From Myxococcaceae bacterium (GTDB lineage Bacteria > Myxococcota > Myxococcia > Myxococcales > Myxococcaceae), in assembly GCA_016793095.1 (NCBI GenBank), contig JAEUJQ010000052.1, positions 1 through 64,000 of the forward strand: a stretch of DNA of 64,000 nucleotides. The letters are read 5' to 3'. Positions within the stretch are counted from its first letter, which is position 1. The number at the start of each line of letters is the position of its first letter. This document shows positions 48,991 to 59,115 of this stretch, piece after piece. The notes under the pieces are model-generated. The model did no database searches, had not been told where the DNA came from, and worked only from the letters and a program-made list of their open reading frames with translations. Made by a program: the position numbers and the translations under genes.

Positions 48991-50226
48991 TCAGCCCCCG
49001 AGCCGCACGAGCGCCGCGCGGCAGGCCGCGGTGAGCCGCTCGGGGTTGAGGAAGAAGGGGGTCGGCATCGCGCGGCCGCCCTGCAACACCGCGAGCGCCC
49101 GGCGGTACTCCGTCAGCGCGTCGTTGCGCAGCCCGCGCTGCTCGAGCAATCGACCCAGGCAGTACCGCGCGGCGGCGAGGTTGGGCGCGAGGTAGAGCGC
49201 CTTGCGGAGGCCCTGCGCAGTCTCGTCGTCGTCCTGCCCCGCCGCGGCCCACTCGAGCACCAGCGCGAACAACTGCTCCCCTTCCTGCTCGGGCGTCGGC
49301 GGTGCGGCCGGCGAGGGCGCCGAGGGGCGCGGCGTCGGAGCCGACATCGGCGCCGAGGGCCGCGGCGCAGGGGCCGAGGGGCGGGGCGTCAGACTCGACG
49401 GTGGCGGGGACGAGACCGAGGGCTCGCGCCGCCGCGTGGGCTCGTAGAAGAACGCGCCGCCCACCCGACGGGTCTCGAGGTCCTCGCGCGGCTTCAGCAC
49501 CGGCTCGGCGGCCGAGAGCACGAGGGTCCCGTCAGGGGCCAGGCGCTCCGCGAGCCAGCCGAGCGTGCGATCGGTGGCCTCGGGCGTGAAGTAGATGAGG
49601 ACGTTGCGGCAGACGATCACGTCGAAGGCGCCGCCGCGTTCGGGCAACGGGTAGGGCTGCTCGACGAGGTTGTGCTGCTGAAACCGGGCCCGCGCCGCCA
49701 GCTCGGGTCGCAGCGTGAACCCGGCGCCCGACTCCTTGAAGAAGAACCGCTCGCGCAGCCCGACGGGCACCCGCCGCAGCGCTTCGCCCGAGAAGGTGAG
49801 GAGCCGTGCCCGCTCGACCGCCATCGTCGAGAGATCGGTGCCGAGCACGGTGCTGCGGGCGTCTGCCTGGGCCCGCTCGAGGAGGAGCAGCAGCGTCGCC
49901 ACCTCTTCGCCCGTCGAGCAGCCGGCGCTCCAGAGCGACAGCGGACGGCCCGTGCGAGCGAGGGGCTTGAGCACATGCTCTTCGAGCGCCTCGAGCTGCG
50001 CCTCGTCGCGGAAGAGATCGGTCTTGTGAACCGAGACCGCCGAGAGCAGGCCCACCAGGTCTTTCGCGCCTCGTCGGCTCTCGAGGTGCTCGAGCAGCGC
50101 GCCAACCGGTCGCCCGCCGCGGAGCGCCTCCACCGCCTGCGTCACCCGGTCCCGCTGCTGCTTCGAGAGCGCGCTCCCGCTGCGGCGAGAGACGAGCTCG
50201 AAGAGGGGCTCGAGGTCGTCCGCCAC
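48991..50226 (-). CDS. cheR: CheR methyltransferase fused to C-terminal TPR region
   Basis: A 411-residue enzyme that methylates glutamates of chemoreceptors. The CheR domain is at about 1-270: SKQQRDRVTQAV (N-terminal), SVHKTDLFRD, LWSAGCSTGEEVATL (SAM site), VPVGLRERFF and VIVCRNVLIYF. Then a low-complexity linker with RPSAP repeats (about 285-320) and TPR-like helices (about 325-411). Fusion to TPRs is known in FrzF-type CheR of myxobacteria. Its GTG comes 1 bp after the cheB stop. Confidence 0.93.
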   Translation of the reverse strand: MADDLEPLFELVSRRSGSALSKQQRDRVTQAVEALRGGRPVGALLEHLESRRGAKDLVGLLSAVSVHKTDLFRDEAQLEALEEHVLKPLARTGRPLSLWSAGCSTGEEVATLLLLLERAQADARSTVLGTDLSTMAVERARLLTFSGEALRRVPVGLRERFFFKESGAGFTLRPELAARARFQQHNLVEQPYPLPERGGAFDVIVCRNVLIYFTPEATDRTLGWLAERLAPDGTLVLSAAEPVLKPREDLETRRVGGAFFYEPTRRREPSVSSPPPSSLTPRPSAPAPRPSAPMSAPTPRPSAPSPAAPPTPEQEGEQLFALVLEWAAAGQDDDETAQGLRKALYLAPNLAAARYCLGRLLEQRGLRNDALTEYRRALAVLQGGRAMPTPFFLNPERLTAACRAALVRLGG

Positions 50227-50227
50227 C

Positions 50228-51298
50228 TCAGGGCCTCGAGGGGTCCTGCCCGCGCGCGAGGCGCACGATCGCCTTCCCGACGTCGTCGCCGTGAATGACG
50301 AAGTCGACCACGCCCTTCGCGATCGCAGCGCCCGGCATCCCGAAGACGACACAGGACTCCTGGCTCTGCGCGATCGTCTTCCCGCCAGCCGCACGGATGG
50401 CGGCCATGCCCTCGACGCCGTCATTGCCCATTCCGGTGAGGATCACCCCGAGGGCCCGCTTCCCGTAGGCCTTCGCAGCCGACTCGAGGAGCAGCGTGGC
50501 CGAGGGCAGGTGCCCGTCGCGCGGCTCCCCCGCCTGCACCGCCACCCGCCCACGAGACGGCACGGTGAGGTGGAACCCCGAGGGCGCGATCAGCACGGTG
50601 CCGGGGGCGAGCAGATCGCCGTCCTTCGCGGCGCGCACCTTGAGCCTGGCCGACGTGCCGAGCCACCCGACCAACGAGTCAGCGAACGCCGCGTTGATGT
50701 GCTGCACCACGACGACGGGCGCCGGGAAGTCGGCTGGCAGATCGCTCACCAGCTTGTGGACGACCTGCGGCCCTCCGGTGGAAGAGGCCACCACCACCAG
50801 GCCCACCGGCGAGGCGGCTCCGGGAACGGCGTCGAGGTTGGGTGAGGAGGATGGAGGCGGCTGCAGGCCGGGCTTCTTCACCCCGCGCAGGTGACGAATC
50901 ACCTTCACGGTGGACAAGAGCTTCACCTCGCGTGCGAGGTTCCACGCCTCTGGCGCCGCGTCGAGCGCCGGCTTCACCTGCAGGGCCAGGGCGCCAGCAG
51001 CCAGCGCGCGGTGGGTCAGCTCAGGCGCCTGGTTACGCGGGTCGGCGGTCAACACGAGGATCGGCGTCGGGGTGTCGGACATGATCCGCTCACAGGCGGA
51101 GAGCCCGTCGAGCACCGGCATGTCCACGTCCATCGTGATGACGTTCGGCTTCAGCTCGATCACGCGCGCGATGGCCTGCTCGCCATTCTCGGCCTCCCCC
51201 ACCACCTCGATGTCGGGATCGCGGGTGATCGCGTCGACGATCAGCTGACGGCACAGGGGCGAGTCGTCCACCACCAGCACCTGACACTTCCGACTCAT
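50228..51298 (-). CDS. cheB: Chemotaxis methylesterase CheB
   Basis: Demethylates/deamidates receptors as the adaptation counterpart of CheR. The receiver domain is at about 1-125 with phospho-Asp57 (TMDVDMP). The methylesterase domain is at about 163-350, with the catalytic Ser173 (ASSTGGPQ), His200 (VQHI) and Asp293 (GMGNDG). Complete and of usual length (356). 73 bp after cheA. Confidence 0.96.
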   Translation of the reverse strand: MSRKCQVLVVDDSPLCRQLIVDAITRDPDIEVVGEAENGEQAIARVIELKPNVITMDVDMPVLDGLSACERIMSDTPTPILVLTADPRNQAPELTHRALAAGALALQVKPALDAAPEAWNLAREVKLLSTVKVIRHLRGVKKPGLQPPPSSSPNLDAVPGAASPVGLVVVASSTGGPQVVHKLVSDLPADFPAPVVVVQHINAAFADSLVGWLGTSARLKVRAAKDGDLLAPGTVLIAPSGFHLTVPSRGRVAVQAGEPRDGHLPSATLLLESAAKAYGKRALGVILTGMGNDGVEGMAAIRAAGGKTIAQSQESCVVFGMPGAAIAKGVVDFVIHGDDVGKAIVRLARGQDPSRP

Positions 51299-51371
51299 CC
51301 TGATCTCTCCCTGACCGAGGCGACCGACAGCTCAAGTCGTAGCGCTCCCGGCCCGCGAAGGCCATCTCATC

Positions 51372-53585
51372 TCACGCGAGCAGCCTCGCCACCACGTCCA
51401 CCAGGTCCTGGCGCACGAGATCGCCCTTGGTGACGTAGCCGTCGGCGCCGGCGGCCATGCCGCGGCGGCGGTCGTCGTCGCTCCCGCGGGTGGTGACGAT
51501 GACGACGGGCAGGCGCTTGAGCGTCGGGTGCACCTTGAGCCGGCGGGTGAGCTCGAGGCCGTCGAGCCGGGGCATCTCGAGGTCGGTCACCACGGCGTCG
51601 ACGACCTCCCGGTCGAGCCGCTCGAGGGCTTCGGCGCCGTCGGCGGCCTGCACGATCTCGTAGCCGACGGACTCGAGCAGCGAGACGAGCAGCTCGCGGG
51701 TGAGGGGCGAGTCGTCCACCACGAGGAGGCGCCGCCGGCGCGCCTCGGCGCCCGGTGCGGCCTGAGTCGACAGCTTGAGCTCGCGCCCCTGCGCCGTCGC
51801 CACGAGATGAGGCGCCGAGAGGACCATCGCGAGGGTGCCGTCGGGCAGCAGGGTCGCGCCAGACAGGTGACTCAGCCGCGAGAGCAGGCCCTTCAGCGGC
51901 AGGATCGGCTGCACGCGCTCGTCGAGCACCCGATCGATGCCGATGGCCGCCGTCTGCCCGCGGCCCCGCACGACGAGCAGCACCTCACCGTCCGACACCG
52001 GTCGCTCGGGCGCTCCCGCGAGGATCGAGGCGATGGACTGGTACGGCAACACGACGTCGTCCACCACCACCGCCGCGCGGCCCGCCACCTCGCGCGCCTG
52101 GCCCGGCTCGACCTGCACCGCGCGCAGCACGTTGGCGGCCGGCACGCAGAACCGCTCATCGCCTGTCTGGACGAAGAGGACCGGCGCCACGGTGAGCGAG
52201 ATCGGCACGCGCAGCTCGAAGGCCGCGCCGAGCCCCGGGGTCGACGACACCGTCACCTCGCCGCCGATCTGCTGGAGCCGGGTCTTCACGACGTCGAGGC
52301 CGACGCCACGACCCGAGACGTCGGTCACCTCGCTCTTCGACGTGAAACCCGGCAGGAACACGAGGTCGATGGCGGCGAGATCCGTCAGCGCGTCGGCGGT
52401 CGCCTGATCGACGAGGCCCTTGCTCACGGCCACCTTCCGCAGGGTCGACGGGCTGAGCCCGTTGCCGTCGTCCTGCACCCGCAGCACCAGCCGCTCGCCC
52501 TCGCGCCGCGCCGTCAGCATCAGGGTGCCCCTGGGCGTCTTGCCCAGCTCGACCCGCTGCTCGCGGGGCTCGAGGCCGTGATCGATGGCGTTGCGCACGA
52601 GGTGCATCAACGGATCCTTGAGGGCGTCGTGCACCGTGCGATCCACGCGCTCGTCCTCGCCCTCCACGACGAGCTCGACGTCCTTCCCCAGATCGCGGGA
52701 GAGCTCGCGCACCATGCGGGGGTATGGCTCGAAGAGCACGCCGAGCGGCAGCATGCGCAGGGCCTGCACCTCTTCCGACAGCAGCGACAGCTCTCTCGCC
52801 TCGTCGGTGCTGATGAGCGTGTGGAGGCGGTTGACATCACCCGACAGCTCCTTCGCGCGGCCCAGGCGCGCCGCCAGCTCCTGCGCCGCGGGGCCCAGCT
52901 CTTCCGCGAGGCGGTGCAGCTGAACGAGCTCTCGGGTGAGGGCCCGCAGCCGCGACGCGTTGAGTTCGCGCCGTCGAACGACCTGCTGCAGCGCCGTCAC
53001 CCCGCTGGTGAGCGTCTCGAGGCTCTGCTGGCTGATGCGAATGCTGGCGTCGGAGCGATCGGCCGCCGGCCGACCCGTCGGCGCAGGCGCCGCCTCGGGG
53101 GCTCTCACCGGGGCGCTGGGTGACGCAGCCGGGGCCGTCGGGACCGGCGCGGTGGGGACCGGCGCGGACACCGGCGCAGCGTCCACGCGCGAACCCGACA
53201 CGCGCGTCTTCTCGGCCGCGATGGCCGAGGCGAGCCACTCGAGCAGGCGGGGCAGCTCGACCGACGCCCCGGGCGTCGCACCAGACAGCACGCCCACGGC
53301 GTCGGAGGCGACGAGCAGGGCGTCGACGGTGCCCGGCCCGAGCTCGTAGCGCATCGGCTCCACCGTCCGCACGAGCTCCTCCATCTGGTGCACGAGCGTG
53401 TTGACGTCGCCGAAGCCCATCATGCGGGCCTCGCCCTTGAGGCCGTGCAGCTCTCGCAGCGCCGCCTTGCCCGCCTCGAGATCGGCCCCCGACTCGAGCG
53501 TCATGAGGTGCCGATTCACCTTCGCCAGGCGCTCGACGACGAGCTCGCGGAACTGGGCGAGCAGCTTTTCGCGGTTCTGGCTCAT
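51372..53585 (-). CDS. cheA: Chemotaxis histidine kinase CheA with C-terminal receiver
   Basis: A 737-residue hybrid kinase: Hpt domain (about 1-110, His47 in LRELHGLKGEA), Pro/Ala-rich linker, dimerisation helices, ATPase (HLVRNAIDHGLEPREQR, DDGNGLSP, SGRGVGLDVVK), CheW-like domain (about 470-600) and a receiver (from about 615; VVDDSPLTRE, TDLEMPRLDG). The built-in receiver replaces a free CheY, as in FrzE. Its ATG overlaps the stop of the receptor gene by 4 bases (ATGA). The CheY-binding P2 domain of classical CheA is not seen. Confidence 0.95.
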   Translation of the reverse strand: MSQNREKLLAQFRELVVERLAKVNRHLMTLESGADLEAGKAALRELHGLKGEARMMGFGDVNTLVHQMEELVRTVEPMRYELGPGTVDALLVASDAVGVLSGATPGASVELPRLLEWLASAIAAEKTRVSGSRVDAAPVSAPVPTAPVPTAPAASPSAPVRAPEAAPAPTGRPAADRSDASIRISQQSLETLTSGVTALQQVVRRRELNASRLRALTRELVQLHRLAEELGPAAQELAARLGRAKELSGDVNRLHTLISTDEARELSLLSEEVQALRMLPLGVLFEPYPRMVRELSRDLGKDVELVVEGEDERVDRTVHDALKDPLMHLVRNAIDHGLEPREQRVELGKTPRGTLMLTARREGERLVLRVQDDGNGLSPSTLRKVAVSKGLVDQATADALTDLAAIDLVFLPGFTSKSEVTDVSGRGVGLDVVKTRLQQIGGEVTVSSTPGLGAAFELRVPISLTVAPVLFVQTGDERFCVPAANVLRAVQVEPGQAREVAGRAAVVVDDVVLPYQSIASILAGAPERPVSDGEVLLVVRGRGQTAAIGIDRVLDERVQPILPLKGLLSRLSHLSGATLLPDGTLAMVLSAPHLVATAQGRELKLSTQAAPGAEARRRRLLVVDDSPLTRELLVSLLESVGYEIVQAADGAEALERLDREVVDAVVTDLEMPRLDGLELTRRLKVHPTLKRLPVVIVTTRGSDDDRRRGMAAGADGYVTKGDLVRQDLVDVVARLLA

Positions 53586-55363
53586 TCGCGCTGGAAGCGG
53601 TTCACCACCTCGGCCAGCACGAGCGACAGCGCCTGCAGGCGCTCGTTGGCAGCGGTGAGCTGCCGGGTGGTGGCGAGGCTCTGCTGGGTGATGCCGAGGA
53701 TGTCGGCCATCGCCTCGGCGAGCTGATCGGTGCCGGTCTGCTGCTGCTGGGTCGCGAGGCTGATGGTGCGCACGGCGTCTGACGTCTGCCGCGCGCTGTG
53801 CGCCACGCTCGTCAACGACTTCGCCACCTCATCGGCCAGCGCCGTGCTGCCCTCGGTGAGCGCCCGCGCCCGCTCGGTCGCGTCGGCCGTCTGGCGGGTC
53901 GCGGCGCGGATCTCGCCGATCAGCTCCTCGACCTCGGCGGTAGACTCGAGCACGTTCTCTGCCAGCCGCCGCATCTCCGCGGCCACCAGCGAGAACCCGC
54001 GGCCCACCTCGCCGGCGCGGGTGCCTTCGAGCTCGGCCGACAGCGCGAGCAGATCGCTGCGCTCGGCGACCGTGTTGATCACCTCGACGATGCGGCCGAT
54101 CTGCTGAACCCGGCCGTTGAGGCGCTCGACCGCTGCGGAGACCGACCGGTTGTCCTGGTGCATGCGCACGATGGCCGCACGGAAGGACTCGGCGTTCCCC
54201 AGCCCGGACTCGGCGGCCTCGAGGGTCTTGCGGGCGAGCTCCTGGACCGCGCTCGCCGAGGACGCGATCTGCCGGGCGCTCTGCGCGAGCTCTTCGGTGG
54301 TGGCCGACGTCTGGTTGAGCGCCGCGGCCTGTTCGGCAGCGCCCCCCTCCGACCCCTGAGACGCCACCTGGAGCGTCGCCGCGGCCGACGCGATGCGCAG
54401 GTTCGAGGCCGAGAGCTGCCGCACCAGCGCGACGAGGCGCTCCTTCAAGCGAGAGAAGACGTTGCTGATGAGCCAGACCTCGCCGTCTCCTGCGATCAGC
54501 GTCGCGTCGCTCAACTGCCCCCGCGCCAGCGCGCTCGCGTCGGTCGCCACCCGCTGCAGGGGCCGTGCGATGCTAGTCGCCCCCACCGCTGCCGCGAGCA
54601 CCGCGAGAAGCGTCGTCAACCCCACCAGGAGGACGACCTTGAGGATCATCGCCGACTGGGCACTGGCGAGCCACTGGGCGCGGCTGGCCGGGGGCTGGGA
54701 GAACCAGAGCTCCGCCACGTCCACCCCGAGCGAGCGGGTGACGTCCATCGCGACCATCGACGGCAGCGCGACCATGATGACGGTGAAGCCGATGAGTCGT
54801 CTCGAGACCGAGACCGAGGGTGCTTTCAAGCTCGAGACGATCTGCTCCGGCGACAAGCCCCTCGCGAGGACCTCGACGGCGCTCTGAGCCCGGTGCCCGA
54901 CCAGCAGCCCGACCACCACGGCCGCCATCGGGCCGAACAAGAGACCGATCGCTTCGATGCGACCCACGAGCGCGAGCGGCGCGGTGCTCAACAACCCGAA
55001 CAGCAGCGCGACCACCGAGACGGCCCCGACCCAGCACGCGACCCCGAGCCGGGCGACCAGGTCGGGCAGGTGGCGCGCCTCGTCGATGGCCCTCAGGCGA
55101 TTGGCGGGGGTGATCGGGAGCCGCCCCACCGCGAGCCCGCGAAGGATGCGCAGGCGCCTGGCGGCGATCACCTCGGCGATGGCGACGCCGGCCGAAGCCA
55201 CGGTCACGACCAGCGTCCAGAACACATCGAGCGTGTCGGGCGGGAAGTGGAGCGTCGAGGACGCGTAGAGCGCCGCGACCAGCGCGACCAGGGTGTTCCC
55301 CAGGGTCGAGGGGAGCATCAGCCAGCGCGCGCGACCGGGCAGCCATTCCGCGAGCGAGCTCAC
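53582..55363 (-). CDS. Methyl-accepting chemotaxis protein, multi-TM type (B)
   Basis: A 593-residue receptor. The first 290 residues have about six membrane helices joined by short loops, with no large periplasmic sensor domain, then a HAMP-like linker and a signalling coiled coil (about 340-590). The hairpin tip is EVINTVAERSDLLALSAELE, with LLALSA where most receptors read LLALNA, followed by GRGFSLVAAEMRRLAEN. Paralogue of the next receptor. GTG start overlaps the previous stop by 4 bases (GTGA). Confidence 0.9.
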   Translation of the reverse strand: MSSLAEWLPGRARWLMLPSTLGNTLVALVAALYASSTLHFPPDTLDVFWTLVVTVASAGVAIAEVIAARRLRILRGLAVGRLPITPANRLRAIDEARHLPDLVARLGVACWVGAVSVVALLFGLLSTAPLALVGRIEAIGLLFGPMAAVVVGLLVGHRAQSAVEVLARGLSPEQIVSSLKAPSVSVSRRLIGFTVIMVALPSMVAMDVTRSLGVDVAELWFSQPPASRAQWLASAQSAMILKVVLLVGLTTLLAVLAAAVGATSIARPLQRVATDASALARGQLSDATLIAGDGEVWLISNVFSRLKERLVALVRQLSASNLRIASAAATLQVASQGSEGGAAEQAAALNQTSATTEELAQSARQIASSASAVQELARKTLEAAESGLGNAESFRAAIVRMHQDNRSVSAAVERLNGRVQQIGRIVEVINTVAERSDLLALSAELEGTRAGEVGRGFSLVAAEMRRLAENVLESTAEVEELIGEIRAATRQTADATERARALTEGSTALADEVAKSLTSVAHSARQTSDAVRTISLATQQQQTGTDQLAEAMADILGITQQSLATTRQLTAANERLQALSLVLAEVVNRFQRE

Positions 55364-57144
55364 GAGCGGGTCCCTCCGAAGGTGGTGATCGCTTGCTCGA
55401 GCTCTCTCGAGACCCCCACGAGCTCGCCCTGCGTGCGCGCCATCTCTCCCGCGCTCTCGAGGTTCTTCCGTGTCGAGCGGTTGATGTCCTCCATCGCCGA
55501 GACGAGCTGATCGCTGCCCGCCTGCTGCTGGGCGGTGGCGAGGCTGATGCTCTGCATCGCGTCGGCCGACAGGTTGGCGAACTCGACGATGTCGCCCAGC
55601 CCGTCCCGCACGGTGGTGGCGAGCCCCGCGCCGGTGTCGGTCGCCTTGACGCCCGCTTCGGTGGCCATCACGGCTGCGTTGGTGGCGTCGCGGATGTCTT
55701 CGATGAGCCGCGAGATCTCGCGGGTCGAGGTCATCACGTTCTCGGCGAGCCGTCGCATCTCGGCGGCCACCAGGCCGAAGCCCTGACCGACGGAGCCGGC
55801 CTTGTGGCCCTCGAGCTCGGCGTTGAGCGCCAGCAGGTCGGACTTGTCGGCGATGCCGTCGATGAACTCGATGATGCGCCCCACCTGCTGCACCCGCTTG
55901 TTCAGCTTCACCACCGAGTCGGCGATCGCCTGGTTGCCCTGGCGCACCTGGCCCATCGCCGACGTGAAGGCCTCGGCGCTGTCCTTGCCCGCCTGAGCAG
56001 CGAGCAGCGTGGTGCGCGCGATCTCCGAGACGCGCTGCGCGTTGGCCGAGATCTGCCGGGCGCTGCGGGCCAGCTCCTCGGTCGTCGCCGTCGTGGCCAT
56101 GAGCGCCGCCGACTGCTCTGCCGCCCCCTGCTCCCGCTGCGCCCCGTTCTCCACCAGCTCCTCGGCGGCGGTGCGAATGCCCTTCGACGCGTCCTGCGCG
56201 CCCACCAGCGCGTCGAGCAGGTGGGCCTCCATGGCCGACAGCGCGTTCGCGGCCGCCCACGGCTCGAACTCGGCGATCACCACCCGCCCGCGCTCATACC
56301 GGCCCTGCGCGAGGCGCTCGGTCTCCCCCCCGAGGCGCTTGAGCGGCTGCCCCAGGGCGTTGCCGGCCAGCCACCCGCAGAGCACCACGGTGCCGATGAG
56401 CAGCACGCCCAGGAGGATGAGGTCGCTCGTGCCTGCGCTCTGCTCCGCCGCGAGCACCAGGCGAGCCGCCGCGTCGTCGGGCTGCTGCGCGAGCCGCTCG
56501 AAGAGGGCAAACCAGCGGTGCAGGTTCGCGTCGGCGACCAGGAGCATCGGGGTCGCCGCGCCGACGCCCGCGTAGATCACGAGCCGACGCCGCAGCCCTT
56601 CGCGACCGGGCAGGGCGGTGGCGAGCGCCTCGCGAGACAGGCCCGCCGCCATCAGCTCCTCGATCACCTGCCGCGCCCGGGGCAGCACCAGGAGGTTCGC
56701 CATCACCGCCGTGAGGGGCCCGAGGAGCAGGCCGACCAGCCCCACCCGCACCGCCACCGCCAGCGGGGGCGAGGCGATGAGGTACCAGAGGCCAGCGAGG
56801 ATGAGCGAGCCACCGCCGAGGCAGGCGAAGGCCAGCAGGAAGGTGGTCATGCCGGCCTGCGATGCCTCGCGGGCGGCCCGTTCCAGGGTGTCGGGGCGCG
56901 AGCTGATGGTGCCGTCGCCAAGCCCGCGGATGGTGCGCAAGCGCCCCTGCTCGTACGCGTCAGCGGCGAGGTTGAAGCCACCGACCAGCAGGATCACGAG
57001 GCCCGCGAACCAGCCGCGCGTGCCCTCGGGCAACGTCACCACCCTCGCCACGTAGAAGACGCCGAGCAGGGCTCCGAGCGGCACGGCGACGGAGGAGGGG
57101 TTCGTCAGCCAGCGGCTGCGACCCTTCGGGAGGGGCGTCGTCAC
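55360..57144 (-). CDS. Methyl-accepting chemotaxis protein, multi-TM type (A)
   Basis: A 594-residue receptor with the same design as its neighbour: about six N-terminal membrane helices (for instance AVPLGALLGVFYVARVV, FAGLVILLVGGFNL, LLLGPLTAVMANLLVL, LILLGVLLIGTVVLCGW), HAMP-like linker and a cytoplasmic coiled coil. The tip reads FIDGIADKSDLLALNAELEG. Sensing would have to occur within the membrane or by partner proteins. GTG start overlaps the cheW stop (GTGA). Confidence 0.9.
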   Translation of the reverse strand: MTTPLPKGRSRWLTNPSSVAVPLGALLGVFYVARVVTLPEGTRGWFAGLVILLVGGFNLAADAYEQGRLRTIRGLGDGTISSRPDTLERAAREASQAGMTTFLLAFACLGGGSLILAGLWYLIASPPLAVAVRVGLVGLLLGPLTAVMANLLVLPRARQVIEELMAAGLSREALATALPGREGLRRRLVIYAGVGAATPMLLVADANLHRWFALFERLAQQPDDAAARLVLAAEQSAGTSDLILLGVLLIGTVVLCGWLAGNALGQPLKRLGGETERLAQGRYERGRVVIAEFEPWAAANALSAMEAHLLDALVGAQDASKGIRTAAEELVENGAQREQGAAEQSAALMATTATTEELARSARQISANAQRVSEIARTTLLAAQAGKDSAEAFTSAMGQVRQGNQAIADSVVKLNKRVQQVGRIIEFIDGIADKSDLLALNAELEGHKAGSVGQGFGLVAAEMRRLAENVMTSTREISRLIEDIRDATNAAVMATEAGVKATDTGAGLATTVRDGLGDIVEFANLSADAMQSISLATAQQQAGSDQLVSAMEDINRSTRKNLESAGEMARTQGELVGVSRELEQAITTFGGTRS

Positions 57145-57500
57145 GGGCCTGACCTCCGGCTCTCGAGGAAGTCGAGCAGGCCGCCCACCGACACGATCGG
57201 CCACAAGTCCCCGGCGAGCAGCACGAAGCCCGCGAGCGCTCCGCCAGCCGCCCGGGCGATCACCGCCGGAACTGGAAGCACCGCGAGCGCCGTCGTCGCC
57301 AGGACGTCGACCGAGTCCACCTGGAGCAGTCGATGCCCGTGGGCGAGGGCCTTGCCCTCGGGCGATCCGACGTCGCCGAACGCCAGCGCGGCCCCGAGCG
57401 CGTCCGGCCCGACCGCGGCGATGGCGTCGATCTCGTCGCACGGGAAGGCGAGCCGGGCCTCACCCACGCGGCAGAGCGCGATCCCGTCGATGGGCTTCAC
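57141..57500 (-). CDS. cheW: CheW-like coupling protein (short)
   Basis: A 119-residue protein with a compact CheW-type fold: ALCRVGEARLAFPCDEIDAI at the start, VDVLATTALAVLPVP, and FVLLAGDLWPIVSVGGLLDFL near the end. It is shorter than usual, so one lobe may be reduced. It would link the receptors to CheA. GTG start 2 bp after the first cheW. Confidence 0.75.
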   Translation of the reverse strand: MKPIDGIALCRVGEARLAFPCDEIDAIAAVGPDALGAALAFGDVGSPEGKALAHGHRLLQVDSVDVLATTALAVLPVPAVIARAAGGALAGFVLLAGDLWPIVSVGGLLDFLESRRSGP

Positions 57501-57502
57501 GC

Positions 57503-57928
57503 TCAGCGCCCCCTCGCGAGGAACTCCAGCAGGCCCTCCGGGTCGATCGTCGCGCAGTCGCCCGAGGGGACCCGCGCCGGGCCGTGCATGAAGGCGAGGG
57601 CGCCGCTCTCACCGAGGCGCGGCGGAGCGCCCTCGATCGCGCTGACCCCGATCACCTTCGTCGCGGTGAAGGCCATCACCCCACGCCCGACGCGCACCAC
57701 CACCACCCGCCGGAACGCTTCGTCAGCGGGTTTGCCGATCAGCCGCGTGAGATCGATGACGGGCAGGACCTCACCGCGGTGGGCGAAGACGCCGAGCAGG
57801 TGCGGGGCCGCGCCGGGCACCCGGGTGAGCGAGGGCAGGTTGACGACCTCGGACGCACGCTCGGCGGGCACGGCGTACAGGCTGCCCCCGCACGCGAAGA
57901 CGAGATGGCCCCTCGGTCCCTCCGACAT
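57503..57928 (-). CDS. cheW: CheW coupling protein
   Basis: A 141-residue CheW: LVFACGGSLYAVPAERASEV, GVFAHRGEVLPVIDLTRLIG and VGVSAIEG-type segments. It scaffolds CheA to the receptors. ATG 57928 is used; GTG 57946 would add six residues. It is the first gene of the chemotaxis run; the divergent globin-kinase gene begins 62 bp away, so both promoters share that gap. Confidence 0.85.
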   Translation of the reverse strand: MSEGPRGHLVFACGGSLYAVPAERASEVVNLPSLTRVPGAAPHLLGVFAHRGEVLPVIDLTRLIGKPADEAFRRVVVVRVGRGVMAFTATKVIGVSAIEGAPPRLGESGALAFMHGPARVPSGDCATIDPEGLLEFLARGR

Positions 57929-57990
57929 GACGGGCGGTTTGAGCACAGGTTTGCGTCCGAAAGAAGCAGTGGCTACACGGCGCAGTCGCG

Positions 57991-59115
57991 ATGGAGGCCC
58001 TGTTCGCCGAGCTCAAGCAGTACGTCGGCTTCACCGCTGCGGACGAGGCACGACTCCGGGCTGTCAGACCGGCCGTTCAGCACGCGTTCGGTCCGGCGAT
58101 CGACGCCTTCTACGCCCGGATCCTCGAGCACGCCGACGCCCGGGCCGCCCTCGAGCGGGGCGAGCGGCGGGTCGGGCAGCTCAAGGTGACCCTCGACCAG
58201 TGGATGCTGGAGCTCTTCGAGGGCCCCTGGGACACCGCGTACCTCGAGCGGCGCGCCCGCATCGGCTCGGTGCACGTGCGCATCGGCCTGCCCCAGCATT
58301 ACATGGTGACGGCGATGCACCTCGTCCGGCGTCACCTGCTCGAGGCGCTCGGGGCCGCCGAGCATGCCGAGGCGCGCCTGTCGGTGCAGCGCGTCTGCGA
58401 TCTCGATCTCGCGATCATGCTCCACACCTACCGGCTCGATCTCGAGGCGCGGCAGGCGACCGCGGAGCGGCTCGCGACCTACGGCCAGCTCGTCGGCAGC
58501 ATCGGGCACGAGCTGCGCAACCCGCTCGGCGTGATCGAGACGAGCCTGTACGTGCTCAAGCTGCGGAACGACCCCGACCCGCGGGTGGTGAAGCACCTCG
58601 ACCGCATCGCGAGCCAGGTTGGCATCGCCAACCACATCATCACCCAGCTGCTCGATCTCATCCGCGACAAGCCGCTGGGGCGCCAGCCGGTCTCGCTCGA
58701 GGACGTGGTGACTGAGGTGAGCGCGGCCCTCACCCGCCCCGACGGCGTCCGGCTGCTGCTCCCGACGCCTCCCCTGCCCCGCTTGTCCGGCGACCCCATT
58801 CAGCTCAGGCAGGTGCTGCTCAACCTCGTGGACAACGCCCTCCACGCGGCCGGCCCCGGAGGCACCGTTCAGGTCACGGTGACGAGGGTCGGGCCCCAGA
58901 TCGAGCTCTCCATCGAAGACTCCGGCCCGGGCATCGACCCGGCCATCAAGGGCCGGCTCTTCGAACCCCTCGTCAGCGCGCGCCCCCGCGGCATCGGGCT
59001 GGGCCTCGCGCTGGTCAAGCGCATCGTCGATCGGCACGGCGGTGTGGTAGAGGTTGGGCGCAGCGCGGCGCTCGGGGGAGCGCAGTTCGTGGTGAGACTC
59101 CCGGAGGCCCCTTGA
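57991..59115 (+). CDS. Globin-coupled sensor histidine kinase
   Basis: A 374-residue soluble kinase. Residues 1-150 are a protoglobin-type heme domain: RARIGSVHVRIGLPQHYM carries the proximal His95. Then HisKA with H173 (IGHELRNPLG) and HATPase (LLNLVDNALHAAG, EDSGPGI, GIGLGLALVK). It should sense O2, CO or NO and start a phosphorelay. No membrane segment. The next gene's TTG overlaps its stop. Confidence 0.9.
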   Translation: MEALFAELKQYVGFTAADEARLRAVRPAVQHAFGPAIDAFYARILEHADARAALERGERRVGQLKVTLDQWMLELFEGPWDTAYLERRARIGSVHVRIGLPQHYMVTAMHLVRRHLLEALGAAEHAEARLSVQRVCDLDLAIMLHTYRLDLEARQATAERLATYGQLVGSIGHELRNPLGVIETSLYVLKLRNDPDPRVVKHLDRIASQVGIANHIITQLLDLIRDKPLGRQPVSLEDVVTEVSAALTRPDGVRLLLPTPPLPRLSGDPIQLRQVLLNLVDNALHAAGPGGTVQVTVTRVGPQIELSIEDSGPGIDPAIKGRLFEPLVSARPRGIGLGLALVKRIVDRHGGVVEVGRSAALGGAQFVVRLPEAP

